DNA from: Rikenellaceae bacterium
GTDB lineage: Bacteria > Bacteroidota > Bacteroidia > Bacteroidales > Rikenellaceae
Direction: 5' to 3'
Length of the DNA stretch: 19,330 nt
Assembly: GCA_902362705.1 (NCBI GenBank)
Contig: CABIXK010000001.1
Span: 387,383-406,712, forward strand
Below are positions 5,895-12,522 of the stretch, piece by piece. The position numbers and the translations under genes were made by a program. Below the pieces are notes generated by a model. It saw nothing but the letters and a program-made list of their open reading frames with translations, ran no database searches and had not been told where the DNA came from. The first letter of the stretch is position 1, and every line of letters begins with the position of its first letter.

Positions 5895-8387
5895 ATGTCA
5901 CTTCGCCGGACCATCCTACTTCTCGTCTGCCTGGCCGCCGTCTCCTCCGCAGCCGCGCAGACCACGCGCGTGCGCGGCCGCGTCACCGACGCCGCTACGG
6001 GTCAGCCCGTAGCCTTCGCCAGCGTGCTCTTCCCGGGCACCACCGTGGGCATCACCGCCGACGAGGAGGGCCTCTACGCCCTCGAGACGCGCGACACGGC
6101 GAGCCTCGTCCTGGCCCAGATGATCGGCTACGAGACGCAGACGGCGCGCGTGGCCGTGCGGGGCTTCACGCAGGTCGACTTCACCCTGCAACCCACGCAG
6201 TTCGACATCGCCTCGGTGGTGGTCACGCCGGGCGAGAACCCCGCCCACCCCATCCTGCGCGAGGTCATCCGCCGCAAGGATCGCAACGATCCCGAGCGCT
6301 ACGACAGCTACAGCTGCTCGACCTACACCAAGATGGAGCTGGACCTGGCCAACATCAAGCCCCGCTTCCGCAGCAAGCGCCTGCAACGCAACTTCGGCTT
6401 CGTGTTCGACTACATGGACACCTCAGCCATGACCGGCCAGGCCTACCTGCCGGCGATGATCTCCGAGGCGACGGCCGAGCGCCACCGCAGCCGCCGACCC
6501 GATGTGCGGCGCGAGGTGATCCGCGCCAGCCGCGTCTCGGGCGTCGACGACACCTTCTCGGTGGCCCAGTTCACGGGCAACATGCACGGCGACGTCGACT
6601 TCTACGCCAACTTCATCGACATCTTCAACGTGCGCTTCGCCGGCCCGCTCTCCGACGCGGGGCTCTCCTACTACGACTACTTCCTGGTCGACAGCCTCCA
6701 GCACGAGGGGCGCAAGACCTACCTCATCCGCTTCCACCCCAAGCGCACGGCCACGCCCGTGCTCGACGGCGAGATCCGCATCGACTCGGCGAGCTACGCC
6801 CTACGCTCGGCCGCGGCGCGCATGCCGCGCGGCGTGAACGTCAACTGGATCAAGCACCTAGTGCTCGAGTGCGAGAACCGCCCCGTGGGCGACAGTCTCT
6901 GGTTCCGGGGCCGCGACCGTGCGTCGGCCGAGTTCTCGATCGCCACGGGCGACTCGGCGCGCATGGTCTCGTTCATCGGCACGCGCGAGGTGGTCTATAC
7001 CGACGTGCGCATCGGCCAGCCGCTGCCCGCGGAGGTGCTCCGCGCCGACAACGAGGTAGTGGTGGACGAGGCCGAGACGCAACGGCACGACGACGCCTAC
7101 TGGGAGCAGGTGCGCCCCTACCGCCTCACCGACCGCGAACGGGGCATCTACGCCATGGTCGACAGCGTGCAGCAGGTGCCGCTCTACCGCAACATCTACA
7201 CGGTCATCAACACCCTCCTGACGGGCTACTGGAACACGAAATACGTCGGCATCGGCCCCTACTTCAAGACGGCGAGCTTCAACCGTCTCGAGGGGTTCCG
7301 CATGCAGCTGGGCGGGCGCACTACCTCGGAGGTCAGCCGCCGCATCCGCCTGGGGGGCTACGTGGCCTACGGCACGCGCGACGAGCGGGTGAAGGGCGGC
7401 GGCACGGTCGAGCTGATCTTCGGTCGCCGGCTCACGCGCAAGCTGACCCTCGCGGGGCAGCACGACGTGCTGCAACTGGGCGCCGGCGACAATGCGCTCA
7501 CCGACAACAATATTCTTTCCTCTGTCTTCTCGCGCGGCGACCGGCGCCTCTCGACGATCAACCGCGGCGAGGCGCACTACGAGCACGAATGGCTGCACGG
7601 CCTCTCGACCACCGTGGGGGCCCGCTGGCAGCGCATCTACGGCAATCGCTACGTGCCGATGATGCGCCCCGACAGCAGCCGCGCGGGCTCGGTGTCGGAC
7701 GCCTCGGTGCACGTGGGGCTGCGCTTCTCGAAGGACGAGAAGATCTACCGCTCGACCTTCGACAAGCAGTACATGGGCTCGGACTATCCCGTCGTGACAC
7801 TCGACTTCACGGCCGGCATCCCCGCCCTGATGAAGCGCGCGCCGGAGTACTACCGCCTGGAGGCCGGGCTGCACTACCGCCCCGAGATTCCGCCCCTGGG
7901 CTACTCGGAGATCACCCTGCGCGGCGGCAAGATCTTCGGACGCGTGCCCTACCCGCTGCTCAAGCTGCACGAGGGCAACGGCACCTACTTCTACGACCCC
8001 TACGCCTTCTCGTGCATGAACTACTACGAGTTCGCCTCCGACGCCTGGGTCTCGTTCTTCTTCGAACACCACTTCAACGGCTGGCTGCTGGGCCGCCTGC
8101 CGCTGCTCAAGCGCCTCAAATGGCGCGAGGTGCTCGTCTGCAAGGGGGTGTGGGGCACCCTCTCGCGGGCCAACGACGCCTCGCGGGCGGGCTCGGGAGC
8201 CCCGCTGCTCTTCCCCGCGGGGATGGGGTCGGTCGAGAAACCCTACGTGGAGGTGGGCTTCGGCGTGGAGAACATCTTCCGCCTGCTACGCGTGGACTGC
8301 ATCTGGCGCGTCACCCACCGCGACCCGCCGCCGGGGCAGGAGGTGCAGAACTTCGCCGTGAACCTCAGCCTGCACTTCAAATTCTGA
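5895..8387 (+). CDS. DUF5686 outer-membrane protein with carboxypeptidase-regulatory-like domain
   Basis: The 830-residue product begins with a signal peptide (MSLRRTILLLVCLAAVSSAAAQ). A CarboxypepD_reg-like beta domain follows at about 25-104 (RVRGRVTDAATGQPVAFASV, then ITADEEGLYAL). The long remainder resembles the Bacteroidetes DUF5686 family: early LREVIRRKDRNDPERYDSY, SYYDYFLVDSL in the middle, and a beta-strand-rich C-terminal half. The chain ends NLSLHFKF. A terminal phenylalanine is typical of outer-membrane beta-barrels assembled by the Bam complex, so an outer-membrane location is likely. The family's molecular function is not established; the N-terminal domain resembles that of SusC-type receptors, but no TonB box was recognised. 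It is transcribed alone from a promoter divergent to ybaK, with a possible terminator hairpin at 8494-8516. Confidence 0.88.
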   Translation: MSLRRTILLLVCLAAVSSAAAQTTRVRGRVTDAATGQPVAFASVLFPGTTVGITADEEGLYALETRDTASLVLAQMIGYETQTARVAVRGFTQVDFTLQPTQFDIASVVVTPGENPAHPILREVIRRKDRNDPERYDSYSCSTYTKMELDLANIKPRFRSKRLQRNFGFVFDYMDTSAMTGQAYLPAMISEATAERHRSRRPDVRREVIRASRVSGVDDTFSVAQFTGNMHGDVDFYANFIDIFNVRFAGPLSDAGLSYYDYFLVDSLQHEGRKTYLIRFHPKRTATPVLDGEIRIDSASYALRSAAARMPRGVNVNWIKHLVLECENRPVGDSLWFRGRDRASAEFSIATGDSARMVSFIGTREVVYTDVRIGQPLPAEVLRADNEVVVDEAETQRHDDAYWEQVRPYRLTDRERGIYAMVDSVQQVPLYRNIYTVINTLLTGYWNTKYVGIGPYFKTASFNRLEGFRMQLGGRTTSEVSRRIRLGGYVAYGTRDERVKGGGTVELIFGRRLTRKLTLAGQHDVLQLGAGDNALTDNNILSSVFSRGDRRLSTINRGEAHYEHEWLHGLSTTVGARWQRIYGNRYVPMMRPDSSRAGSVSDASVHVGLRFSKDEKIYRSTFDKQYMGSDYPVVTLDFTAGIPALMKRAPEYYRLEAGLHYRPEIPPLGYSEITLRGGKIFGRVPYPLLKLHEGNGTYFYDPYAFSCMNYYEFASDAWVSFFFEHHFNGWLLGRLPLLKRLKWREVLVCKGVWGTLSRANDASRAGSGAPLLFPAGMGSVEKPYVEVGFGVENIFRLLRVDCIWRVTHRDPPPGQEVQNFAVNLSLHFKF

Positions 8388-8493
8388 CGGGACGAGGGCT
8401 GGGTTCGGCCGGCCCGGGTGCCGCGGGACTTGCTGTCGGCCGTTCCTGGTTCGACGGGGCTCCGCGGCGGTTTTCCGCCGGCTCTGCGCACCG

Positions 8494-8528
8494 GCCCCGG
8501 GCGGATTGTCCGGGGCGCGTTTGCTTTT
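8494..8528 (+). terminator. GC hairpin with T-rich tail after the DUF5686 gene
   Basis: GCCCCGG and CCGGGGC form a 7 bp stem around a nine-base loop at 8494-8516, followed by the T-rich GCGTTTGCTTTT. A second small stem (CGGCGG-TTTT-CCGCCG) lies just upstream at about 8465. The T-rich tail runs into the promoter of the next gene. Confidence 0.4.
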
Positions 8529-8551
8529 GATCCGATTTCGACATATCTTTG
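8520..8551 (+). promoter_or_regulatory. Bacteroidetes promoter for the HAD gene
   Basis: TTTG at 8520-8523 and TATCTTTG at 8544-8551 are separated by 20 bp, matching the TTTG-N19/21-TAnnTTTG consensus. The start site would fall near 8557, leaving a leader of about 16 nt before the ATG at 8573. This also rules out the in-frame TTG at 8549 as the start codon, because it lies inside the -7 box. Confidence 0.8.
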
Positions 8552-8572
8552 TCGGAACAAACGAATCCCGAC

Positions 8573-9229
8573 ATGATCCGCGCAGCACTCTTCGACATGG
8601 ACGGCACGCTGGTTGCCAACACCCCCTACCACCTCCGTGCCTTCGCCATCTTCTGCGAGCGCTACGGCGTGACGGACTGGGAGACGAAGCTCGCCTCGGT
8701 CTTCGGCATGGGCAACGACGACATACTGGGGCTCATCATGCCCGACGCAGTGCGCGAAAAGGGGGTCGAGGCGCTGGCCGACGAGAAGGAGGCGATCTAC
8801 CGCGAGATCTACGCCCCCGATATCCGCCCCGTCGAGGGGCTCGCACGGCTGCTCGGACGGCTGACGCAGGCGGGAATCCGCTGCGCCGTGGGGTCGTCGG
8901 GCTGCCGCCGCAACGTCGACTTCGTGCTGGAGCACTGCGCCATCGAATCCTACTTCGACGCGCGCATCAGCGGCGACAGCGTGAGCCGCTGCAAGCCCGA
9001 CCCCGAGATCTACCTTACGGCCGCGGCCGCGCTGGGGGTCGCGCCCGCCGAGTGCGTCATCTTCGAGGACGCTCCCGCCGGATTCGAGGCGGCGCGGCGC
9101 GCCGGCGCCGGGCGCATCATCGCCCTGGCCACCACCCTCTCGCGCGAGGAGCTCGCGCGCGAAAAGGGCATCGACCGCATCATCGGCACCTACGACGATC
9201 TGGACGATCTCGCCGCGCTGCTGGCATAG
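8573..9229 (+). CDS. HAD-superfamily phosphatase/beta-phosphoglucomutase-like hydrolase
   Basis: This 218-residue cytoplasmic protein is of the HAD-IA (PGM/Gph-like) type. Motif I is FDMDGTL with the nucleophile Asp8 and acid/base Asp10. A cap domain begins after ANTPYH, where the histidine resembles the substrate-gating residue of beta-phosphoglucomutases. Motif II is VGSSG at 106-110, motif III is the lysine of CKPDPEIYL (Lys141), and motif IV is the acidic pair in IFEDAPAGFEAARRAG (Glu165, Asp166). Length and motifs suit a sugar-phosphate phosphatase or a beta-phosphoglucomutase; no neighbouring disaccharide phosphorylase supports the second. The ATG at 8573 is set by the promoter position. 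It is a single-gene unit followed by a small hairpin. Confidence 0.88.
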   Translation: MIRAALFDMDGTLVANTPYHLRAFAIFCERYGVTDWETKLASVFGMGNDDILGLIMPDAVREKGVEALADEKEAIYREIYAPDIRPVEGLARLLGRLTQAGIRCAVGSSGCRRNVDFVLEHCAIESYFDARISGDSVSRCKPDPEIYLTAAAALGVAPAECVIFEDAPAGFEAARRAGAGRIIALATTLSREELAREKGIDRIIGTYDDLDDLAALLA

Positions 9230-9230
9230 G

Positions 9231-9250
9231 CCGAGCTGCTGCCGGCTCGG
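9231..9250 (+). terminator. Small hairpin after the HAD gene
   Basis: CCGAGC and GCTCGG pair across an eight-base loop, starting 2 bp after the TAG stop at 9227-9229. There is no U tract, so the terminator role is tentative. Confidence 0.3.
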
Positions 9251-9344
9251 GGCGTTCGACGACCGCAGCCCCGCCCGCCGGTGTCCGCACACTCCACCGC
9301 CCAACAATCTCGGCCCGAGCGAGCGCGCTTTGCGATTTTTTGCG

Positions 9345-9352
9345 TACTTTTG
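9345..9352 (+). promoter_or_regulatory. TAnnTTTG -7 box for the DMT-family gene
   Basis: TACTTTTG matches TAnnTTTG and lies 24 bp before the ATG at 9377, predicting a leader of about 19 nt. A properly spaced -33 TTTG is not clear; the TTTG at 9329-9332 is too close. The long in-frame extension that begins at 9281 crosses this box and is therefore not part of the protein. Confidence 0.6.
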
Positions 9353-9376
9353 CACCCGTTTCAAACGCACACGCCT

Positions 9377-9742
9377 ATGTTCCGGGGTCTCAGCACCATC
9401 GCACTGCTCATCGTATCCAACACCTTCATGACCTTCGCCTGGTACGGGCAGATCGCCTTCAAATCGCGGCTCGAGCGCTTCTCGCTGGCGACGGTCATCC
9501 TGCTCAGCTGGGGTGTCGCCCTGCTCGAATACTGGTTTCTGGTCCCGGCCAACCGCCTCGGCGCCGCGCAGTTCGGCGGCCCCTTCTCGATCTGGGAGCT
9601 CAAGGTGATCCAGGAGGTCATCTCGCTCACGGTCTTCTCGGCCTTCGTGCTCTTCTTCATGAAGTCGGAGGCGCTGCGCTGGAACCACCTCGCGGGGTTC
9701 TTCTGCCTCATCCTGGCCGTCTACTTCATCTTCCGCAAATAA
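9377..9742 (+). CDS. DMT-family (DUF486) small integral membrane protein
   Basis: The 121-residue protein has four predicted membrane helices, roughly at 4-22, 34-53, 70-92 and 99-119. It begins MFRGLSTIALLIVSNTFMTF and continues with AWYGQI, WGVALLEYWFLVPANRLG, FSIWELKVIQEVISLTVF and a last helix ending YFIFRK. This pattern matches DUF486, a branch of the drug/metabolite transporter superfamily about 115 residues long. The substrate is unknown, and proteins of this size usually act as dimers. The start at 9377 is chosen because the promoter box overlaps the upstream frame. It is a single gene ending at a strong hairpin terminator about 125 bp downstream. Confidence 0.88.
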   Translation: MFRGLSTIALLIVSNTFMTFAWYGQIAFKSRLERFSLATVILLSWGVALLEYWFLVPANRLGAAQFGGPFSIWELKVIQEVISLTVFSAFVLFFMKSEALRWNHLAGFFCLILAVYFIFRK

Positions 9743-9756
9743 CCGGGCCCCGGCGG

Positions 9757-9823
9757 GACCGTCCAGGACGCTTTCGACCGCCCGGGACGCTTGCAGCCGC
9801 TCTTCGGCCGCCCGGATCGCTCC
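9757..9823. repeat. Short degenerate tandem repeat in the 3' gap of the DMT gene
   Basis: GACCGTCCAGGACGCTTTC (9757-9775) and GACCGCCCGGGACGCTTGC (9776-9794) are adjacent and agree at 16 of 19 positions. A third weaker copy (GCCGCCCGGATCGCTCC) begins at 9807. No coding potential or known function is apparent. Confidence 0.35.
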
Positions 9824-9867
9824 GGCCGCAAGGCTTCAAAGGCCCGCAAGGGGTCGTCCGCTCCGCG

Positions 9868-9894
9868 AAACGAGGTGCCGCAGCGCCTCGTTTT
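9868..9894 (+). terminator. Intrinsic terminator of the DMT gene
   Basis: AAACGAGGTGC pairs with GCGCCTCGTTT around a CGCA loop (11 bp including one G-U), ending in four Ts. It is the best intrinsic terminator in the window. The A-rich left arm lets it work partly in the other direction, toward the convergent transporter operon. Confidence 0.7.
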
Positions 9895-9917
9895 GTCCTA
9901 CCCCTCCCGAACGCACG

Positions 9918-9949
9918 ACGGGCGACCCGGCCGCAGCCGGATCGCCCGT
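9918..9949 (-). terminator. Strong hairpin downstream of the transporter operon
   Basis: ACGGGCGA / TCGCCCGT (8 bp) and CCGGC / GCCGG (5 bp) stack with a single C-A mismatch around a CGCA loop. It lies about 36 bp beyond the stop of the minus-strand transporter gene. It has no U tract but is well placed to end the five-gene operon. The loop is the same tetranucleotide as in the neighbouring terminator. Confidence 0.5.
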
Positions 9950-9984
9950 ATCTTCTCTCCCGGAAACCCTACTGCCGCAGCCGC

Positions 9985-10902
9985 TCACCTGCGCGCCGCC
10001 TCGCGGTCGTGCTTCCAGATCTGGTAGGAGTTCACGAAGTTCTGCCACACGATGTAGGCAGTCGGGGCGATCGACGAGATGGGGTCGAGGAACGACTGGG
10101 CCATCCACACGGCCAGCACCGTGTTTTTCTGCCCGAGCGACTGCCCGCCGGCGGCCGGGTCGCCGTAGCGGCGGCCCAGCATGCGCCCCGCCTTGAACTG
10201 GAAGAGGCAGACGACCAGCGCCGCCAGAGCCAGGGCCAGCTCCAGGCCGAGGGAGGCGTCGCGCAGGTCGATGATGAAGGCCGTGGTGCGGCCGATGACC
10301 ACCACGAGCGACACCAGCCACATATAGAACGAGATGCGGCTGTGCTCCGCCACCCACTGCGCCGCGCGGGGCAGCACGAGCCGGCAGCACTGCGCTGCGG
10401 CGAAGGGCACGACCAGCAGCGGCGCGATGCGGGCCACGATGCCGCCCAGCGTGCAGGCCCCCGTGCCGACCAGCGAGAGCACCACGGGGGCGACGAACGC
10501 CACGGCCATGTTGCAGAGGAGGCTATAGGTGGCCATCGTCGCCACGTCGGCGCCCAGCATGCCGCCGATGACCACGGCGGCCATCGCCACGGGCGCCAGG
10601 GCGCAGATCATCGCCCCCTGGGCCAGCACCCCGTCGACGGGACGCAGCAAGAGGTAGACCCCGGCGCACACGGCCCCCTGCGCGAGCAGCAGCCACAGGT
10701 GGAGCAGCGAGGGGCGCATCTCGGAGGGGCGCACGCGGCAGAAGGTGAAGAAGAGCATGGCGAAGATGAGCGCCGGGGTAATCATGTGGCCCGTCGCGGC
10801 CTCGAGGGCCGAGACGGGGCGGCAGAGCAGCGCCCCGACGACCATGCCCAACGGCATGGCGATACTCTTGACGTTGCGGTGGAGGTGTTCGATCAGGTGC
10901 AT
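9985..10902 (-). CDS. Bile acid:sodium symporter (BASS/SBF)-like membrane transporter
   Basis: This 305-residue protein is hydrophobic throughout, with about nine or ten membrane helices. It resembles the BASS/SBF-like fold. ALAPVAMAAVVIGGMLGADV at 101-120 corresponds to the first broken-helix region, and GGQSLGQKNTVLAVWMA at 252-268 resembles the second conserved 'G.QN..LA' region. The family includes sodium-coupled carriers of organic anions and small acids; the substrate here is unknown. The end carries a short charged tail (KHDREAARR). The ATG at 10902 lies 1 bp after the stop of the aspartyl protease gene, so it is the last gene of the operon. A hairpin at 9918-9949 probably ends the transcript. 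Confidence 0.7.
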   Translation of the reverse strand: MHLIEHLHRNVKSIAMPLGMVVGALLCRPVSALEAATGHMITPALIFAMLFFTFCRVRPSEMRPSLLHLWLLLAQGAVCAGVYLLLRPVDGVLAQGAMICALAPVAMAAVVIGGMLGADVATMATYSLLCNMAVAFVAPVVLSLVGTGACTLGGIVARIAPLLVVPFAAAQCCRLVLPRAAQWVAEHSRISFYMWLVSLVVVIGRTTAFIIDLRDASLGLELALALAALVVCLFQFKAGRMLGRRYGDPAAGGQSLGQKNTVLAVWMAQSFLDPISSIAPTAYIVWQNFVNSYQIWKHDREAARR

Positions 10903-10903
10903 G

Positions 10904-12049
10904 TCACAACTCTTTTATGGGAATCGTCACGAGACTCCCGTCCGAACGTCGGACGGTCATTTCGGGCCGGTCGGCGCGAACCTCGCCGCGGATGAAGGCG
11001 CAGGGGTCCACCTGCGAGACGTCGAGCGTGCCGAGCCGCACGATGCGGTCGCCCGGCGCGACGAGGCCCCGGAGCGCCTCGTCCCACACCTGCCCCACCA
11101 CGAGGCGGCCACGGTCGAGCGTCGCAGTCACGTTGCGGAGACCGCCCGCGAGCGGAGCGGGCGCCGGCGTGCGCGGCAGCAGGTAGAGGCGCCGCCGCGG
11201 GTAGTCGACCACCACGTCTCCCCAGCACAGCAGCCCCAGCCCGAGCTTGCTGACACTGCCGTAGGTCACTTCGACCGGCACGTCGTCGAGCGTGCTGCCC
11301 GCCAGCTCGAGGCGGGGAACCACAGCCCGGAGCGCCTCGCGGACCTCGGAGCGGTTGGTCCAGCCCAGATTGCCCGAGTGGCCCGCCGTGCGGCGCAGGC
11401 AGCGCAGAATCTCCCGCTGCTCCATCGCGCGGAGCTCGAAGAGGTGGCAGTCGAGCAGGCCCGACGAGCCGCTGTCGAAGATGACGTAGGCGTGGGTGCG
11501 CAGCGCGCCGTTCGACGCCCGCAGCCGCAGCAGGGGCCGGTTGCTCGACCTGGCGAAGCGCATCGAGCGGCGGCGGTCGGTGGCGCCGAGCAGCCGGGCA
11601 TCGCTCGCCAGCACGACCGTCGAGTCGGAGGCCGAGATGCGCACGGCCCAGCGGCGCAACAGGTCGCCGCCCACGACGCCGTCGAGGCCCAGGCAGCGGA
11701 AGAGGTAGGAGGAGTCGGGGAAGACATAGGCCGGGACCTCCCGGTAGCTCGCCCGCCCCATCCCGAGGCGGGGGATCGTCACCCGGCCGACCTCGGCGCG
11801 GTGCCCCTCGAAGTCGCCCACGGCGCCCTGCCCCGCGGCCTCGAGCCCCAGCGCGCGGCAGAGCGCCCCGCTGATGCAGGTGCGCGAGGCGCCCGTGTCG
11901 AGGGCGAAGCGCCGCGGCCCCGCGGGGGTCTCAACCGTGACGACGTATTTGCCGTGCTCGACCGTGCAGGGCACCTCGAAGCAGTGCGGCCCGCGGGCCC
12001 GGGCGGCGAGCGACGCGAGGCAGGCGGCAAACAGAAGCAGCGTCCTCAC
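10904..12049 (-). CDS. Retropepsin-like aspartyl protease with C-terminal PDZ-like domain
   Basis: The 381-residue product starts with a short signal-like segment (MRTLLLFAACLASLAARARG). Two aspartic-protease half sites follow: FALDTGASRTCIS with Asp51, and VIFDSGSSGLL with Asp192. The second uses Asp-Ser-Gly. A GVVGGDLLRRW strand at about 125-134 is the usual flap/strand partner. The last 80 residues (WDEALRGLVAPGDRIVRLG) resemble a PDZ domain. This two-lobe plus PDZ layout is common in Bacteroidetes 'aspartyl protease family' proteins, likely exported to the periplasm. The start is GTG at 12047-12049, 5 bp after the yqeY stop. Its role is not known; processing of an envelope protein is a guess. 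The alternative is a single-domain pepsin-like fold with both Asp in one site, which the two D(T/S)G motifs also allow. Confidence 0.8.
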   Translation of the reverse strand: MRTLLLFAACLASLAARARGPHCFEVPCTVEHGKYVVTVETPAGPRRFALDTGASRTCISGALCRALGLEAAGQGAVGDFEGHRAEVGRVTIPRLGMGRASYREVPAYVFPDSSYLFRCLGLDGVVGGDLLRRWAVRISASDSTVVLASDARLLGATDRRRSMRFARSSNRPLLRLRASNGALRTHAYVIFDSGSSGLLDCHLFELRAMEQREILRCLRRTAGHSGNLGWTNRSEVREALRAVVPRLELAGSTLDDVPVEVTYGSVSKLGLGLLCWGDVVVDYPRRRLYLLPRTPAPAPLAGGLRNVTATLDRGRLVVGQVWDEALRGLVAPGDRIVRLGTLDVSQVDPCAFIRGEVRADRPEMTVRRSDGSLVTIPIKEL

Positions 12050-12054
12050 GACGG

Positions 12055-12504
12055 TTACGAAAGCAGCTCCTTCACCGCGGCCGAAATATCCTTGCCGTCG
12101 GCGCGGCCCGCGAGGCGCTTCGACGCCGCGCCCATCACCTTGCCCATCTCGCGCATGGAGGTGGCGCCCACCTCGGCGATGACGGCCGCGACCTCGGCGC
12201 GAAGCTCCTCGGCCGTGAGCTGGCGGGGCAGGAACTCCTGGAAGACGGCTACCTGAGCCAGCTCCTCCGACGCCAGATCGTCGCGCCCCTGCCCGGTGAA
12301 GATCGCCGCCGAGTCGGTGCCCTGCTTGGCCAGCTTGGCAAGGATCTTCAGCACGTCGGCATCCGGGAGCTCGGTGATGCCCGGGCCCGCGGTCTTGGCC
12401 TCGAGGATGTATTTCTTGGCGTTGCGCAGCGCCGAGAGGCGCACGGCGTCCTTGGCCTTCATGGCCTCCATGATCTGACGGGAGATGTTCTGTTCGAGTG
12501 ACAT
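12055..12504 (-). CDS. GatB/YqeY domain-containing protein
   Basis: This 149-residue YqeY-family protein starts MSLEQNISRQIMEAMKAKDA. ALRNAKKYILEAKT follows, then the typical EFLPRQLTAEELRAEVAAVI helix pair, and it closes MGKVMGAASKRLAGRADGKD. Length and order match stand-alone YqeY, which resembles the tRNA-binding tail domain of the GatB amidotransferase subunit. YqeY has been linked to tRNA-dependent amidation by similarity, but its function is not settled. It is cytoplasmic and contrasts with the secreted and membrane products on each side. It is 18 bp after the amidase gene and 5 bp before the protease gene, so it is co-transcribed with them. Confidence 0.92.
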   Translation of the reverse strand: MSLEQNISRQIMEAMKAKDAVRLSALRNAKKYILEAKTAGPGITELPDADVLKILAKLAKQGTDSAAIFTGQGRDDLASEELAQVAVFQEFLPRQLTAEELRAEVAAVIAEVGATSMREMGKVMGAASKRLAGRADGKDISAAVKELLS

Positions 12505-12522
12505 ATCGTTGTTGATTTGAAG

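Noticed and set aside
3689..8530. 1613-residue open frame on the plus strand
   Set aside because: It runs through rmlD, rmlB, the antisense of ybaK and the DUF5686 gene in a wrong frame, with Arg/Pro/Ala-rich low-complexity sequence. All the real genes have clear family motifs.
8549..8572. Upstream TTG start for the HAD gene
   Set aside because: The codon overlaps the TATCTTTG box, so it would not be transcribed.
9281..9376. N-terminal extension of the DMT protein
   Set aside because: The extension crosses the TACTTTTG promoter box and has no membrane character; DUF486 proteins begin at the first helix.
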